Origin: an uncultured Lachnospiraceae bacterium
Lineage (GTDB): Bacteria > Bacillota > Clostridia > Lachnospirales > Lachnospiraceae
Length of the DNA stretch: 29,874 nucleotides
Direction: 5' to 3'
NCBI GenBank assembly: GCA_934351925.1
Contig: CAKRJT010000034.1
Location: forward strand, 1-29,874
Numbering within the stretch: position 1 is the stretch's first letter; every line of letters begins with the position of its first letter. This document shows positions 1-6,801 of the stretch, piece by piece. Under the pieces are notes generated by a model, which was not told the DNA's origin, made no database searches, and worked only from the letters and a program-made list of their open reading frames with translations. Position numbers and translations under genes: made by a program.

Positions 1-108
1 TTTCCGGAGCATTGCTTACTTTTTCCGGAGCATTGCTTACTTTTTCCGGAGCATTGCTTACTTTTTCCGGAGCATTGTTTACTTTTTCCGGAGCATTGCT
101 TACTTTTC
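1..108. repeat. 21-bp tandem repeat, five copies
   Basis: The core ccggagcattg recurs at positions 4, 25, 46, 67 and 88, an exact 21-base period. Copies are almost identical; the fourth has a t for c at about position 79. The array is cut by the window start, so its full copy number is unknown. Because 21 is a multiple of three, frames that are open in one unit stay open throughout. On the minus strand one frame reads as the heptapeptide V-S-N-A-P-E-K. There are no spacers, so this is not CRISPR. Confidence 0.95.
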
Positions 109-136
109 TGAAGTCCTGCTCCCCACCTGCTTTCAT
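2..136 (-). CDS. Partial ORF of VSNAPEK heptad repeats, running off the left edge
   Basis: On the minus strand an ATG at 136 opens a frame beginning MKAGGEQDFRK, followed by at least four and a half copies of the heptapeptide VSNAPEK (one copy reads VNNAPEK). It is still open at the window edge. No good ribosome site lies just upstream of the ATG, and the region to the right (137-255) shows no longer in-frame protein. I do not recognise the protein. It could be the start of a repeat-containing protein, the remnant of a mobile-element gene, or a frame kept open only by the 21-base period. The low confidence reflects this. Confidence 0.3.
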   Translation of the reverse strand, partial: MKAGGEQDFRKVSNAPEKVNNAPEKVSNAPEKVSNAPEKVSNAPE

Positions 137-255
137 GCTATTTAATTATTTTACCACACCTAAAAAAAACTTGCCATTAAATTTTCTCTCAAAAATATGA
201 TGTTGAAGTCAAAACATGCTGATATATTTACATCTCCACGATAAGACTTCACTGC

Positions 256-291
256 AAAAAAGCTCCCATACCGGAAAACCGGTATGAGAGC
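256..291 (-). terminator. Intrinsic terminator of fliC
   Basis: On the minus strand gctctcataccgg, loop tttt, then ccggtatgggagc forms a 13-bp stem with one U-G wobble, followed by six Ts. It sits about 70 bases after the flagellin stop. From 137 to 255 I see no gene. Confidence 0.9.
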
Positions 292-362
292 CTTTTAAAG
301 CTTATGCTGCTGTTCCGTGCGGAATAATCATTCCGCCGAAAGCAGATAATATTAAACAGGAA

Positions 363-1886
363 TTAGCCGAGTAAGGAGAGAACTCCCTGTGTAGCCTGGT
401 TAGCCTGTGCAAGCATAGACTGTCCAGCCTGTGCAAGAATGTTGTTCTTGCTGTACTCAACCATCTCCTCAGCCATATCGACATCACGGATACGTGACTC
501 AGCGGATGTTGTATTCTCAACAACATTGTCGAGGTTAGCGATTGTGTGCTCAAGTCTGTTCTGAACAGCACCGAGTGATGAACGCTGGTCTGATACCTTC
601 TGGAGAGCATCAGCAATAGCATCTACTGCGTATGTAGCAGCAACACCCGTATCATCTGATACATTAAGACCCTTAATTCCAAGATAGCTTGAATCCATTG
701 TCTCGATGTTGACATTGATCTTGTTGGTCATATCAGCATCTGAGCCTACGTGAAGGTTGAAGTTAAGCTTCTCTGCTACCTTTGTCTGAGCAAGCTTAAT
801 CTTGAATGTACCATCACCATTAGTAAGTGATATTGCTGCATCTTTACTATCAGTAACCTTAGCATTACCTTCTGTATCACCAATCTGGTTAGCCTTGAGA
901 AGTTCCTTTGACGCAAGCTCATAAGCCTTTGCCTTTGTAATAACGGATGAATCGTTATCATCAACACCATCAGCATCACCTGTCATAGTCTTGTACGTCT
1001 TACCACCAAATGTAACCTCAACACCATCCTTAATATATGTCTTAATGTTATCAAGAGTTACTGCCGTATTATCTTTATTGGTACCAGTACCATCTGCCTG
1101 ATCATTGAATTGAGCACTAGTTGTAAGTTCAACACCATCAGCAAATGCTTTTGCATTTGCTTCACCATTTTCAGTCTTTACATATAACTTATTGCCATCT
1201 TTGTCTTGAATGTCACCATTAGCAGCAATCTTAAATTCCTGTTTTCCAATCTTAACGCTTACTGGATTAGTTGCATCTTTTTTTACAAGATCTTTAATTT
1301 CATCCGTTTTAGAACCGATTGTATAGCTCTTACCACCGATTGTTACACTGTCACCAGCTTCAAGAGTAGCCATAGTGAATGTTGCTGTGCCATCACCATT
1401 GTCTGTAAGAGATCCCTTAAGACCTGCATCATGAGCCTCAAGATATATCTTCTTGGTTGCGCCATTAGCGTCACCCTTTAAAAGATATGTCTCATTGAAC
1501 TTAGTTGTCTCTGCAACTCTGTCAATCTCAGTTGTGAGCTGCTCAATTTCTGACTGGATAGCGTCTCTATCTGTCTGTGAGTTGGTTCCGTTGGAAGCCT
1601 GAACAGCAAGCTCGTTCATTCTCTGAAGCATTGAGTGAACCTCTGTGAGTGCACCTTCTGCTGTCTGTACTGCGGATACGCCGTCCTCAGCGTTAGTTGA
1701 AGCCTGGTCAAGACCTCTGATCTGCTTTCTCATCTTCTCAGAAATTGAAAGACCTGCTGCGTCATCTGCTGCACGGTTGATTCTGTAGCCTGAGGATAAC
1801 TTCTCTGCTGACTTAGACTGTGAACCAGTTGTGATGTTTAACATTCTGTTGGCATTCATTGCCTGTAAATTGTGCTGTACTACCAT
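363..1886 (-). CDS. fliC: Flagellin
   Basis: Major filament subunit of the flagellum, exported through the flagellar type III apparatus. The 507-residue protein has the conserved D0/D1 N-terminus (about 1-140: MVVQHNLQAMNANRML, then AEKLSSGYRINRAADDAAG) and C-terminus (about 420-507, ending NQATQGVLSLLG). Between them is a variable, Thr/Asp/Lys-rich surface insert. The D1 segment LQRMNELAVQASNGT matches the region that contacts TLR5 in other flagellins. Start: ATG at 1886 with GGAGG nine bases upstream. csrA lies 104 bases upstream, and the leader carries a likely CsrA-binding hairpin. A possible sigma-28 -10 (GACGATAA) overlaps the csrA stop around 1983-1991, but no well-spaced TAAA accompanies it. 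Confidence 0.97.
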   Translation of the reverse strand: MVVQHNLQAMNANRMLNITTGSQSKSAEKLSSGYRINRAADDAAGLSISEKMRKQIRGLDQASTNAEDGVSAVQTAEGALTEVHSMLQRMNELAVQASNGTNSQTDRDAIQSEIEQLTTEIDRVAETTKFNETYLLKGDANGATKKIYLEAHDAGLKGSLTDNGDGTATFTMATLEAGDSVTIGGKSYTIGSKTDEIKDLVKKDATNPVSVKIGKQEFKIAANGDIQDKDGNKLYVKTENGEANAKAFADGVELTTSAQFNDQADGTGTNKDNTAVTLDNIKTYIKDGVEVTFGGKTYKTMTGDADGVDDNDSSVITKAKAYELASKELLKANQIGDTEGNAKVTDSKDAAISLTNGDGTFKIKLAQTKVAEKLNFNLHVGSDADMTNKINVNIETMDSSYLGIKGLNVSDDTGVAATYAVDAIADALQKVSDQRSSLGAVQNRLEHTIANLDNVVENTTSAESRIRDVDMAEEMVEYSKNNILAQAGQSMLAQANQATQGVLSLLG

Positions 1887-1910
1887 ATTAAATTACCTCC
1901 ATGTTGTTAT

Positions 1911-1934
1911 TGCACAGGAATCCGTTCCTGCACA
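1911..1934 (-). promoter_or_regulatory. Probable CsrA-binding hairpin in the fliC leader
   Basis: In the transcript, UGUGCAGGAA pairs with UUCCUGUGCA (10 bp, two G-U wobbles) around a CGGA tetraloop, placing GGA in the loop as CsrA sites require. A second GGA lies in the fliC ribosome site (GGAGG, 1895-1899). This two-site layout resembles the hag leader of Bacillus subtilis, where CsrA bridges an upstream hairpin and the Shine-Dalgarno sequence. csrA is the next gene upstream. Confidence 0.75.
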
Positions 1935-1990
1935 TTTTTTTATTTATAATAAAAACAGAGAGCCTAGGATTTCCCTGCTTTATTATCGTC

Positions 1991-2266
1991 TTAACTGCGG
2001 TCCTTTGCGACCGTGCCATCCTGTCTGCCTTTTTTCTCCTGCATAAGGATGTCTGCAATCTCCTTCTGCGCCTTCGGTGAGAGCTTAGGCTCCGCATAAT
2101 ATGGGGACTTCTCTCTCCTCTGCTGTGCCGTATTTCTTACAATGTTGACATCCTTCGGTGCATCAATCAACAGATGGATATTGTTGGCAGAGCCACCGGA
2201 GAATACCACCCTGATGTTCTCCCCGACATCTATGAAATCACCGGGACGAAGTGTCAGCTTCAGCAT
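1991..2266 (-). CDS. csrA: CsrA, translational repressor of flagellin
   Basis: Small RNA-binding dimer that blocks ribosome access at GGA motifs; in Firmicutes its known target is flagellin mRNA, and FliW antagonises it. The first 50 residues follow the family: MLKLTLRPGDFIDVGENIRV, then IDAPKDVNIVR. The protein is 91 residues, longer than the usual 60-75, with a charged C-terminal extension (about 51-91). ATG at 2266 follows GGAGG by five bases. It lies just upstream of fliC on the same strand. No fliW is in the window. A weak hairpin with U-tract lies in the csrA-fliC gap (about 1947-1975), so read-through into fliC is possible. Confidence 0.9.
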   Translation of the reverse strand: MLKLTLRPGDFIDVGENIRVVFSGGSANNIHLLIDAPKDVNIVRNTAQQRREKSPYYAEPKLSPKAQKEIADILMQEKKGRQDGTVAKDRS

Positions 2267-2296
2267 AAAAACCTCCTTGTTTTTCCGGCTGGATTA

Positions 2297-2322
2297 TGCA
2301 ACATTATCTATAAAATGTTGCA
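2297..2322 (-). promoter_or_regulatory. Hairpin in the csrA leader
   Basis: TGCAACATT and AATGTTGCA form a 9-bp stem about 30 bases before the csrA ribosome site. The same 9-mer pair builds the terminator at 2444-2481, so the csrA upstream region is bracketed by two related palindromes. Between them (2323-2443) is AT-rich sequence that should hold the csrA promoter, but I cannot name a convincing -35/-10 pair. Confidence 0.45.
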
Positions 2323-2443
2323 TTTTGGAAAACCGCCATATAATATATATATTTGCGGAATGGCACAGGCGGAAAAAAATTTTAATTTTTTTTAAAATAG
2401 GGGTTAAGTTTTGCAGAAAAGCTCCGAAATATAGTGTGTAAAT

Positions 2444-2481
2444 AAAAAATGCAACATTTTATAGAAAATGTTGCATTTTTT
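2444..2481. terminator. Bidirectional terminator-like palindrome
   Basis: aaaaaatgcaacatttt, loop atag, then aaaatgttgcatttttt is a perfect 17-bp inverted repeat with A/T tracts on both sides, so it can terminate in either direction. It separates the csrA promoter region from the accessory island to the right. Confidence 0.8.
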
Positions 2482-2541
2482 ATTTTTGACTTTGGAATAT
2501 ACCAGCCCTCTCCAAGCCTGTACACTCACGCGCATGCAAAA

Positions 2542-2572
2542 AGGCACTGCGTCAATCTCTGCCGCAGTGCCT
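2542..2572 (-). terminator. Terminator of the accessory island
   Basis: aggcactgcg and cgcagtgcct form a perfect 10-bp stem with an 11-base loop. On the minus strand the stem is followed by five Ts. It lies just after the HEPN/MNT remnant and would end a transcript coming from the ATPase/TOPRIM genes. Confidence 0.85.
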
Positions 2573-2589
2573 ATCACACTATTTCATCA

Positions 2590-2661
2590 TTATGCTAATT
2601 GAGCTTCACAATATTTTTCAACCATGTCAGCAAATCTTTCCTTGTCCCTTTTTCCTCTCCA
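2590..2661 (-). pseudogene. Short remnant after the MNT fragment, possibly HEPN start
   Basis: Past the TAA at 2662, the MNT reading frame continues as WRGKRDKERFADMVEKYCEA before TAA at 2590. An ATG (ATGGAG) overlaps the MNT stop but in another frame, so a partner gene starting M-E would need a frameshift to read this peptide. HEPN-domain toxins usually follow MNT genes directly; this is the right place for one, but only about 24 codons remain. The identity as HEPN is inferred from position only. Confidence 0.4.
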
Positions 2662-2988
2662 TTAGGCTGCTCCATATAAAACCACTCCTTCTCTGTTTAT
2701 ATTTGCATAAAATGGATAATTATCTAGCCACTTCTTAAAATGTTCTTCATTTTTCGCTATTGGTTTAATATCAAGGTCATGGTCAAGATTAAAGTCAAAT
2801 GTCATATATGATAATTTTATTTTATATTCCTTCAAATCAAGGTCTGTTATATCAAGAAGTATCATAATGTCGATATCCGAATCCGGGTGGAAATCACCTC
2901 TGGCATAGGAGCCATATAAATTTTGCGTTCTTCCACAATTTCTCCTTCACTCATTTTTTATGAGCTTTTCTTTTATCTTGGAAATGTC
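2662..2988 (-). pseudogene. MNT-type nucleotidyltransferase, interrupted by an in-frame stop
   Basis: MNT proteins are the antitoxin half of HEPN/MNT pairs and add nucleotides to the HEPN toxin. The minus-strand frame reads NLYGSYARGDFHPDSDIDIM, the family signature (GS-x10-DxD), then a typical C-terminus ending REGVVLYGAA at TAA 2662. Upstream in the same frame is KIKEKLIKNE, then TGA at 2947-2949, then the signature. A single base change (for example TGG) would join them. The only in-frame ATG after the TGA (2865) lies beyond the GS motif and the DxD, so an intact enzyme cannot be made. No ATG opens the upstream part either; a TAA sits at 2989. I read this as a decayed gene, most likely the antitoxin of a HEPN/MNT pair. 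Confidence 0.75.
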
Positions 2989-3041
2989 TTACCCGCTTTT
3001 CCTACTTTTCCACCGTGATGTACTGCCATATTGCTATACAT
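2973..3041 (-). CDS. Tiny HGGK-motif protein, probably truncated
   Basis: A 22-codon frame, MYSNMAVHHGGKVGKAGKTF followed by PR and stop. AAGGAG lies 12 bases before the first ATG, and AAAGG lies 11 bases before the second (codon 5). The text resembles, from memory, small basic HGGK-KAGKTL proteins annotated in Clostridia that continue for some 40 more residues; here it ends at TAA and runs into the MNT remnant, as if a deletion joined two genes. It begins about 40 bases after the TOPRIM gene stop and may be cotranscribed with it. Family assignment is uncertain. Confidence 0.4.
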   Translation of the reverse strand: MYSNMAVHHGGKVGKAGKTFPR

Positions 3042-3082
3042 CCTTTGCAAAATCTCCTTGCAGAAGAAGGCTTTCTTTGGTA

Positions 3083-3679
3083 TTATCTATTTTTTTCCAC
3101 TCCAAGAGCCTTATATAATGGATTCAGCTGTTCTTTCACTGTATTTGCAATTTTTTCAATATTCAAGCGTTCTATCATACCATTGCTCTGTATTCCTTTG
3201 TAATAAACTTTATTGGCTTGCTTGTACAAACGCTGGAGCTTATCGTATCCATTCTTTCCTGATACTTTTGTATTTTTACTCAGCCTCAAGAATCCTAAAA
3301 TTCCTTCTATATCATACAAAAACCAGTCTTCAATTGACCTCTTTGCCTGTACATGAATAACTTTAGCAGCTCCATTATCTGCAAGATCTTTCTTTACTTC
3401 ATCCCACTTTATCGGTGGTTTTGGTGCAAAATCAAATACATCCGTATCACTACATAAAACAATTGTGAACTCACAGTCATCCCCATATTTAGGCTTGATT
3501 TCTTTTGTGAATTTTCTGAGAGCAATACTTTTAAAACCACCTACGCCTCTAACATTTCTGTATTCAATATTAGTATCGAATCTTCCCGCAGGGTGTAGCT
3601 TTCTGGCATTTGCGACTACTTGTTTGTAAAATTCGACCTCAGTATCTCCCTCTACAAAAAGTACAAGACATTTACTCAT
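3083..3679 (-). CDS. TOPRIM-like protein paired with an ATPase (candidate defence nuclease)
   Basis: 198 residues from the ATG at 3679, chosen because GGAG lies ten bases upstream; ATG 3685 and GTG 3688 are alternatives. The N-terminus LVLFVEGDTEVEFYKQV (E10, G11) and the later VLCSDTDVFDF (D78, D80) fit a TOPRIM fold: a catalytic Glu near the start and a D-x-D on a later strand. IEDWF at 116-120 recalls a conserved segment of RloB/DUF4276-type proteins. The start overlaps the upstream ATPase stop by eight bases (ATGAGTAA), so the two are translationally coupled. Split ATPase/TOPRIM pairs include RloAB and PARIS (AriA/AriB) and relate to single-chain OLD nucleases. The exact family cannot be fixed by eye. 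Confidence 0.7.
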   Translation of the reverse strand: MSKCLVLFVEGDTEVEFYKQVVANARKLHPAGRFDTNIEYRNVRGVGGFKSIALRKFTKEIKPKYGDDCEFTIVLCSDTDVFDFAPKPPIKWDEVKKDLADNGAAKVIHVQAKRSIEDWFLYDIEGILGFLRLSKNTKVSGKNGYDKLQRLYKQANKVYYKGIQSNGMIERLNIEKIANTVKEQLNPLYKALGVEKNR

Positions 3680-4991
3680 AGACATCACACTCCAAATAAT
3701 CGCTTATGCTACTCTCTGAATCGGCAAGCATTGAGAACAGATAATCTCCCATACTCATATTCAATTCAGCTGCATCATTCTCCAACTGCTTCTGACCTGA
3801 TTTTTTAAAAGCAAAGAACTCGGCCACGCCGGGCTTTCTATTCATACCAACATGAAGCCAGGAAGGGTTTAAATAGCTGATAATATATGGCGAATGACTA
3901 GTAATAATTACCTTACAATCATCTAACAACTGACTTATAATTTGTATATATGCTTGGAACAGTCCGGGATGAACAGAGTTCTCAGGCTCTTCGATTGCTA
4001 TCAATGAGATATTGCTTACACTAGATACAATTATCTTAGTCAGTATCATAAATACTCTCTTTGCGCCATCTGACATCATTGAAAAGTTAACCGGGTTCGC
4101 TAAGTTTTTATCTTTAACAAATAATACATAGATAGAATTCGTAAATACAAATGGCGCATCGTCAGGAAACTGGTCACTTTCATCTGCATTGATTTTGAAA
4201 TTCTTTACAATAACATCCTCAATGTCTGGAAATAACTGAAAATACACATCTTTCAACAATTCAAATTTGTCTGGATTCTGTTTCTTCAAATTGAAGATAA
4301 TACGTGGGAGATTATCAGCGTTAATCATCTCATTTTCAAATCCCTTACGAATAATTGGGTCTGGCTGATAAAAACTCTTTGCATCCAGATTATTTTCCAT
4401 ATATATCTTCATTCCATTTAGCTTTGTAATAATCTCTGCATAATATAACTCATCGTAGGCTCTTAATTTATTTGCAACAAGCTCTGCAGAATCAACTTTT
4501 ATCTTTGACGAGCATCGTCCTGTCTCAGAACTCTTATATAATGCTGTGTCCAGTGTTCTATTGATTAACTGAGTAAACTTCTGTCCTTTCTCGTTAAGCT
4601 TAACTTTCAGAAACTCAGAAACAATTCCCGGCTCCATATCCTCACTATTTTTCCATACAAATTCAAAGCCATACTGGACGATGTACTCCTGACCATGAAT
4701 ATCAGTAGACACCTCCATCTCATACTTATAATTTTTTCCAATCATATTACAATTAATTGGAATTAAATTAGAATTTGCCATCATTTCCTTTTTATCTTCA
4801 ATTGTAGCTTTAATAAACGCTAACCCAAAATCAATGCCGGAAAGCACATTCGACTTACCAAAATTATTAAGTGCAACAAGAGCAGTAATATTATCAAAAG
4901 AGATTTTTACGTTTGATAAATTTTTAAAGCCATCAATCAAAACAGCTTGAATCTTCATACTGACACATCCTTTTTCTTTTATTGTACTCAT
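3672..4991 (-). CDS. OLD/AAA15-type ABC-like ATPase (candidate defence sensor)
   Basis: 439 residues. An SMC/Rad50-like ATPase split by a long insert: Walker A region ALVALNNFGKSN (K46, S47), signature MMSDGAKR (S307, G309), Walker B IAIEEPE (E334, E335), and H-loop SHSPYI (H366). The first glycine of the P-loop is Ala40, unusual but not clearly inactivating. No TOPRIM domain is fused; the next gene supplies one. In defence systems of this design the ATPase senses a phage trigger and controls the TOPRIM partner. Start ATG 4991 has GAGGTGA seven bases upstream; an internal ATG at 4958 (MKIQAVLIDGFKNL) would also give a typical N-terminus. Upstream is AT-rich, with a small dyad. Confidence 0.8.
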   Translation of the reverse strand: MSTIKEKGCVSMKIQAVLIDGFKNLSNVKISFDNITALVALNNFGKSNVLSGIDFGLAFIKATIEDKKEMMANSNLIPINCNMIGKNYKYEMEVSTDIHGQEYIVQYGFEFVWKNSEDMEPGIVSEFLKVKLNEKGQKFTQLINRTLDTALYKSSETGRCSSKIKVDSAELVANKLRAYDELYYAEIITKLNGMKIYMENNLDAKSFYQPDPIIRKGFENEMINADNLPRIIFNLKKQNPDKFELLKDVYFQLFPDIEDVIVKNFKINADESDQFPDDAPFVFTNSIYVLFVKDKNLANPVNFSMMSDGAKRVFMILTKIIVSSVSNISLIAIEEPENSVHPGLFQAYIQIISQLLDDCKVIITSHSPYIISYLNPSWLHVGMNRKPGVAEFFAFKKSGQKQLENDAAELNMSMGDYLFSMLADSESSISDYLECDVYE

Positions 4992-5014
4992 AATATATCA
5001 CCTCATTCAATAAA

Positions 5015-5033
5015 ACGCAATCGTTTTTTGCGT
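5015..5033. promoter_or_regulatory. Small dyad upstream of the ATPase gene
   Basis: acgcaa, seven bases, then ttgcgt is a perfect 6-bp dyad 24 bases before the ATPase start. It could be an operator, but there is no regulator gene beside it. Otherwise 4992-5310 is very AT-rich and shows only a doubtful small ORF. Confidence 0.25.
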
Positions 5034-5139
5034 GTTGTTTATATTTATATTATTATATGCGATATATTTCATAATATAAGCAATTTTTATTTTCTTTTTT
5101 ATAAAATATGCTCTTATTTTTCCCAACAAGGTACAATTA

Positions 5140-5292
5140 TCATTCTGCCGCTTTCAGAACAATTTCCTCGATATGCTTCCGGTTGGCAGCAGGCATTAAC
5201 TTCTCCAGCCTGCCATGTTCATAGAGTGTATCGAACCGGCTCATATAAATGGAAATAAAATCATTATCCACCATTTTGACGTAAACGGTCAT
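5140..5292 (-). CDS. Unrecognised small ORF, possibly a gene remnant
   Basis: A minus-strand frame of about 50 codons from ATG 5292 (the open frame extends to 5340, inside the rnf terminator). It ends LMPAANRKHIEEIVLKAAE. Codon usage and composition look protein-like, but there is no ribosome site and I do not recognise the protein. It may be the C-terminal end of a lost gene next to the accessory island. Confidence 0.25.
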   Translation of the reverse strand: MTVYVKMVDNDFISIYMSRFDTLYEHGRLEKLMPAANRKHIEEIVLKAAE

Positions 5293-5310
5293 TTTTGACA
5301 AACATACGGC

Positions 5311-5346
5311 AAAAAAAGAGCCGCAATGCACACGCATCACGGCTCT
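5311..5346 (-). terminator. Terminator of the rnf operon
   Basis: On the minus strand AGAGCCGTGATGC, loop GTGT, then GCATTGCGGCTCT forms a 13-bp stem with two G-U wobbles, followed by seven Ts. It sits about 65 bases after the rnfB stop. Confidence 0.92.
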
Positions 5347-5412
5347 GGAACCTTAGAATGTTAATGTATAAATCTCTTAGTAAATCATGTCCCCCATAAA
5401 TACAGGCAATCC

Positions 5413-6213
5413 TTACCCCTGCACCAGCTTAATTACCTTCTTAGGACACTTCATCGCACACTTGCCGCAGCCCTTGCACTTCTCATAGTCAATCACAGGG
5501 ATGTTCCCGTTCATGGTGATTGCACCGAACGGACACTCCTTCGTGCAGAGGGTACAGCCGATACAGCCCGCCTGGCAGGCATCCATGACGGGCTTGCCCT
5601 TCTCAGGTGAGTTACATGCGAGAGCAACCGTTCTCTTTCTAACCGGGCGGAGTGCCATAAGCTGCTTAGGGCAGGTGACGACACAGCTTCCGCAGCCGAC
5701 ACATTTTTCCTCATCCACAACCGGAAGTCCGTTCACTATTGTGATAGCGTTATATGGACATGCCTTTTTACAGCTTCCGTAGCCGAGACAGCCGTAAGAG
5801 CATGCCTTAGGACCGCCGCCCTGCATCTGCGCCGCAATCTTACAGTCCTCAATTCCTGTATAGGTGTAGTTCGTCTTAGCCTTGTCGCAGTCACCTGAGC
5901 ACTTCACATAGGCGACCTTCTTCTCAGCAGCCTGCGCCTCGACACCCATAATTGATGAAATCACCTCAAGATTACCGGCACTGCAGCTTGCACACAGATT
6001 AATCGGCGCGCCGCTCTCGACGATAGCCTTAGCATATGCATCACAACCCGCATAACCGCAGCCTCCGCAGTTGTTTCCCGGAAGCTGCTCGCGCACAAGA
6101 GTCTCCCTCTCGTCGACCTTTACCTCGAACTTGGCGCCTGAAACGCCGAGAAAAATACCGATAATAATTCCCAATATACCTACGACAGCCGCCGCAATCA
6201 ATACTCCGTTCAT
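5413..6213 (-). CDS. rnfB: Rnf complex subunit B, polyferredoxin
   Basis: Electron-entry subunit that takes electrons from reduced ferredoxin and passes them through iron-sulfur clusters. 266 residues: an N-terminal membrane anchor (about 4-24), then NNCGGCGYAGC with a later Cys74, then four ferredoxin-type motifs at C138-C152 (with C142, C148), C171-C181, C213/C217-C227 and C246-C256, each ending Cys-Pro. Residues 74-80 read CASCSAG where relatives, as I recall them, have a CPPGG-like loop; the extra Cys77 is a small oddity. Last gene of the operon, 12 bases after rnfA and followed by a strong terminator. Confidence 0.95.
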   Translation of the reverse strand: MNGVLIAAAVVGILGIIIGIFLGVSGAKFEVKVDERETLVREQLPGNNCGGCGYAGCDAYAKAIVESGAPINLCASCSAGNLEVISSIMGVEAQAAEKKVAYVKCSGDCDKAKTNYTYTGIEDCKIAAQMQGGGPKACSYGCLGYGSCKKACPYNAITIVNGLPVVDEEKCVGCGSCVVTCPKQLMALRPVRKRTVALACNSPEKGKPVMDACQAGCIGCTLCTKECPFGAITMNGNIPVIDYEKCKGCGKCAMKCPKKVIKLVQG

Positions 6214-6225
6214 TGCCGCACCTCC

Positions 6226-6801
6226 CTAGATAATACCGGAAAAGCCCATAAAAGCTATGGCCATAAGTCCCGCTGTTACAAGGACAATTGGCGTTCCCTT
6301 AAAGCTCTCCGGAATGTCATTATATTCAATACGCTCTCTCACTCCTGCAAGAATTACGATTGAGATTGTAAAGCCCACGGCAGTTGCGAATCCGTTCACA
6401 ATGGATGGCAGAATACCATAGTCCTTCTGCACATTCGTAAGTGCAACTCCGAGCACGGCGCAGTTGGTCGTGATGAGCGGAAGATACACTCCGAGTGATT
6501 TATACAGTGCCGGGCTGGTCTTTTTGAGGAACATCTCAACGAACTGCACAAGCGCTGCAATCACAAGTATAAAAACAATAGTCTTTAAATATTCAATATG
6601 TAAACCTACAAGCAGATAATTATAAATGATGCTCGTAAGAAGCGACGATATCGTGATTACGAAGATTACCGCCCCTCCCATACCTGCCGCAGTGTCCGTT
6701 CTTTTGGAAACTCCAAGGAAAGGACAGATACCAAGAAACTGGCTGAGCACGACATTATTTACAAGTGCAGAGCCTATCGCAATAAGAATTAACTCCTTCA
6801 T
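6226..6801 (-). CDS. rnfA: Rnf complex subunit A, membrane protein
   Basis: Integral membrane subunit that, with RnfE, holds a buried 2Fe-2S cluster in the electron path across the membrane and takes part in ion translocation. 191 residues, six hydrophobic segments. The two cluster cysteines expected for the family are present: C26 (FLGICPFLG) and C114 (TTNCAVLG). The ATG shares its A with the rnfE stop (TGATG), so translation is coupled. Standard length. Confidence 0.96.
   Translation of the reverse strand: MKELILIAIGSALVNNVVLSQFLGICPFLGVSKRTDTAAGMGGAVIFVITISSLLTSIIYNYLLVGLHIEYLKTIVFILVIAALVQFVEMFLKKTSPALYKSLGVYLPLITTNCAVLGVALTNVQKDYGILPSIVNGFATAVGFTISIVILAGVRERIEYNDIPESFKGTPIVLVTAGLMAIAFMGFSGII

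Noticed and set aside
1..108. CRISPR array
   Set aside because: The repeats are directly adjacent with no spacers and have a coding-compatible 21-base period.
1983..1991. Sigma-28 promoter of fliC
   Set aside because: GACGATAA is a fair -10 but the nearest TAAA-like -35 (CAAA) is 13 bases away and poor, so I do not list it as a feature.
3083..4991. Naming the ATPase/TOPRIM pair as PARIS
   Set aside because: The layout fits, but the partner cannot be shown to be DUF4435 by eye; RloB-like or DUF4276-like families are equally possible.
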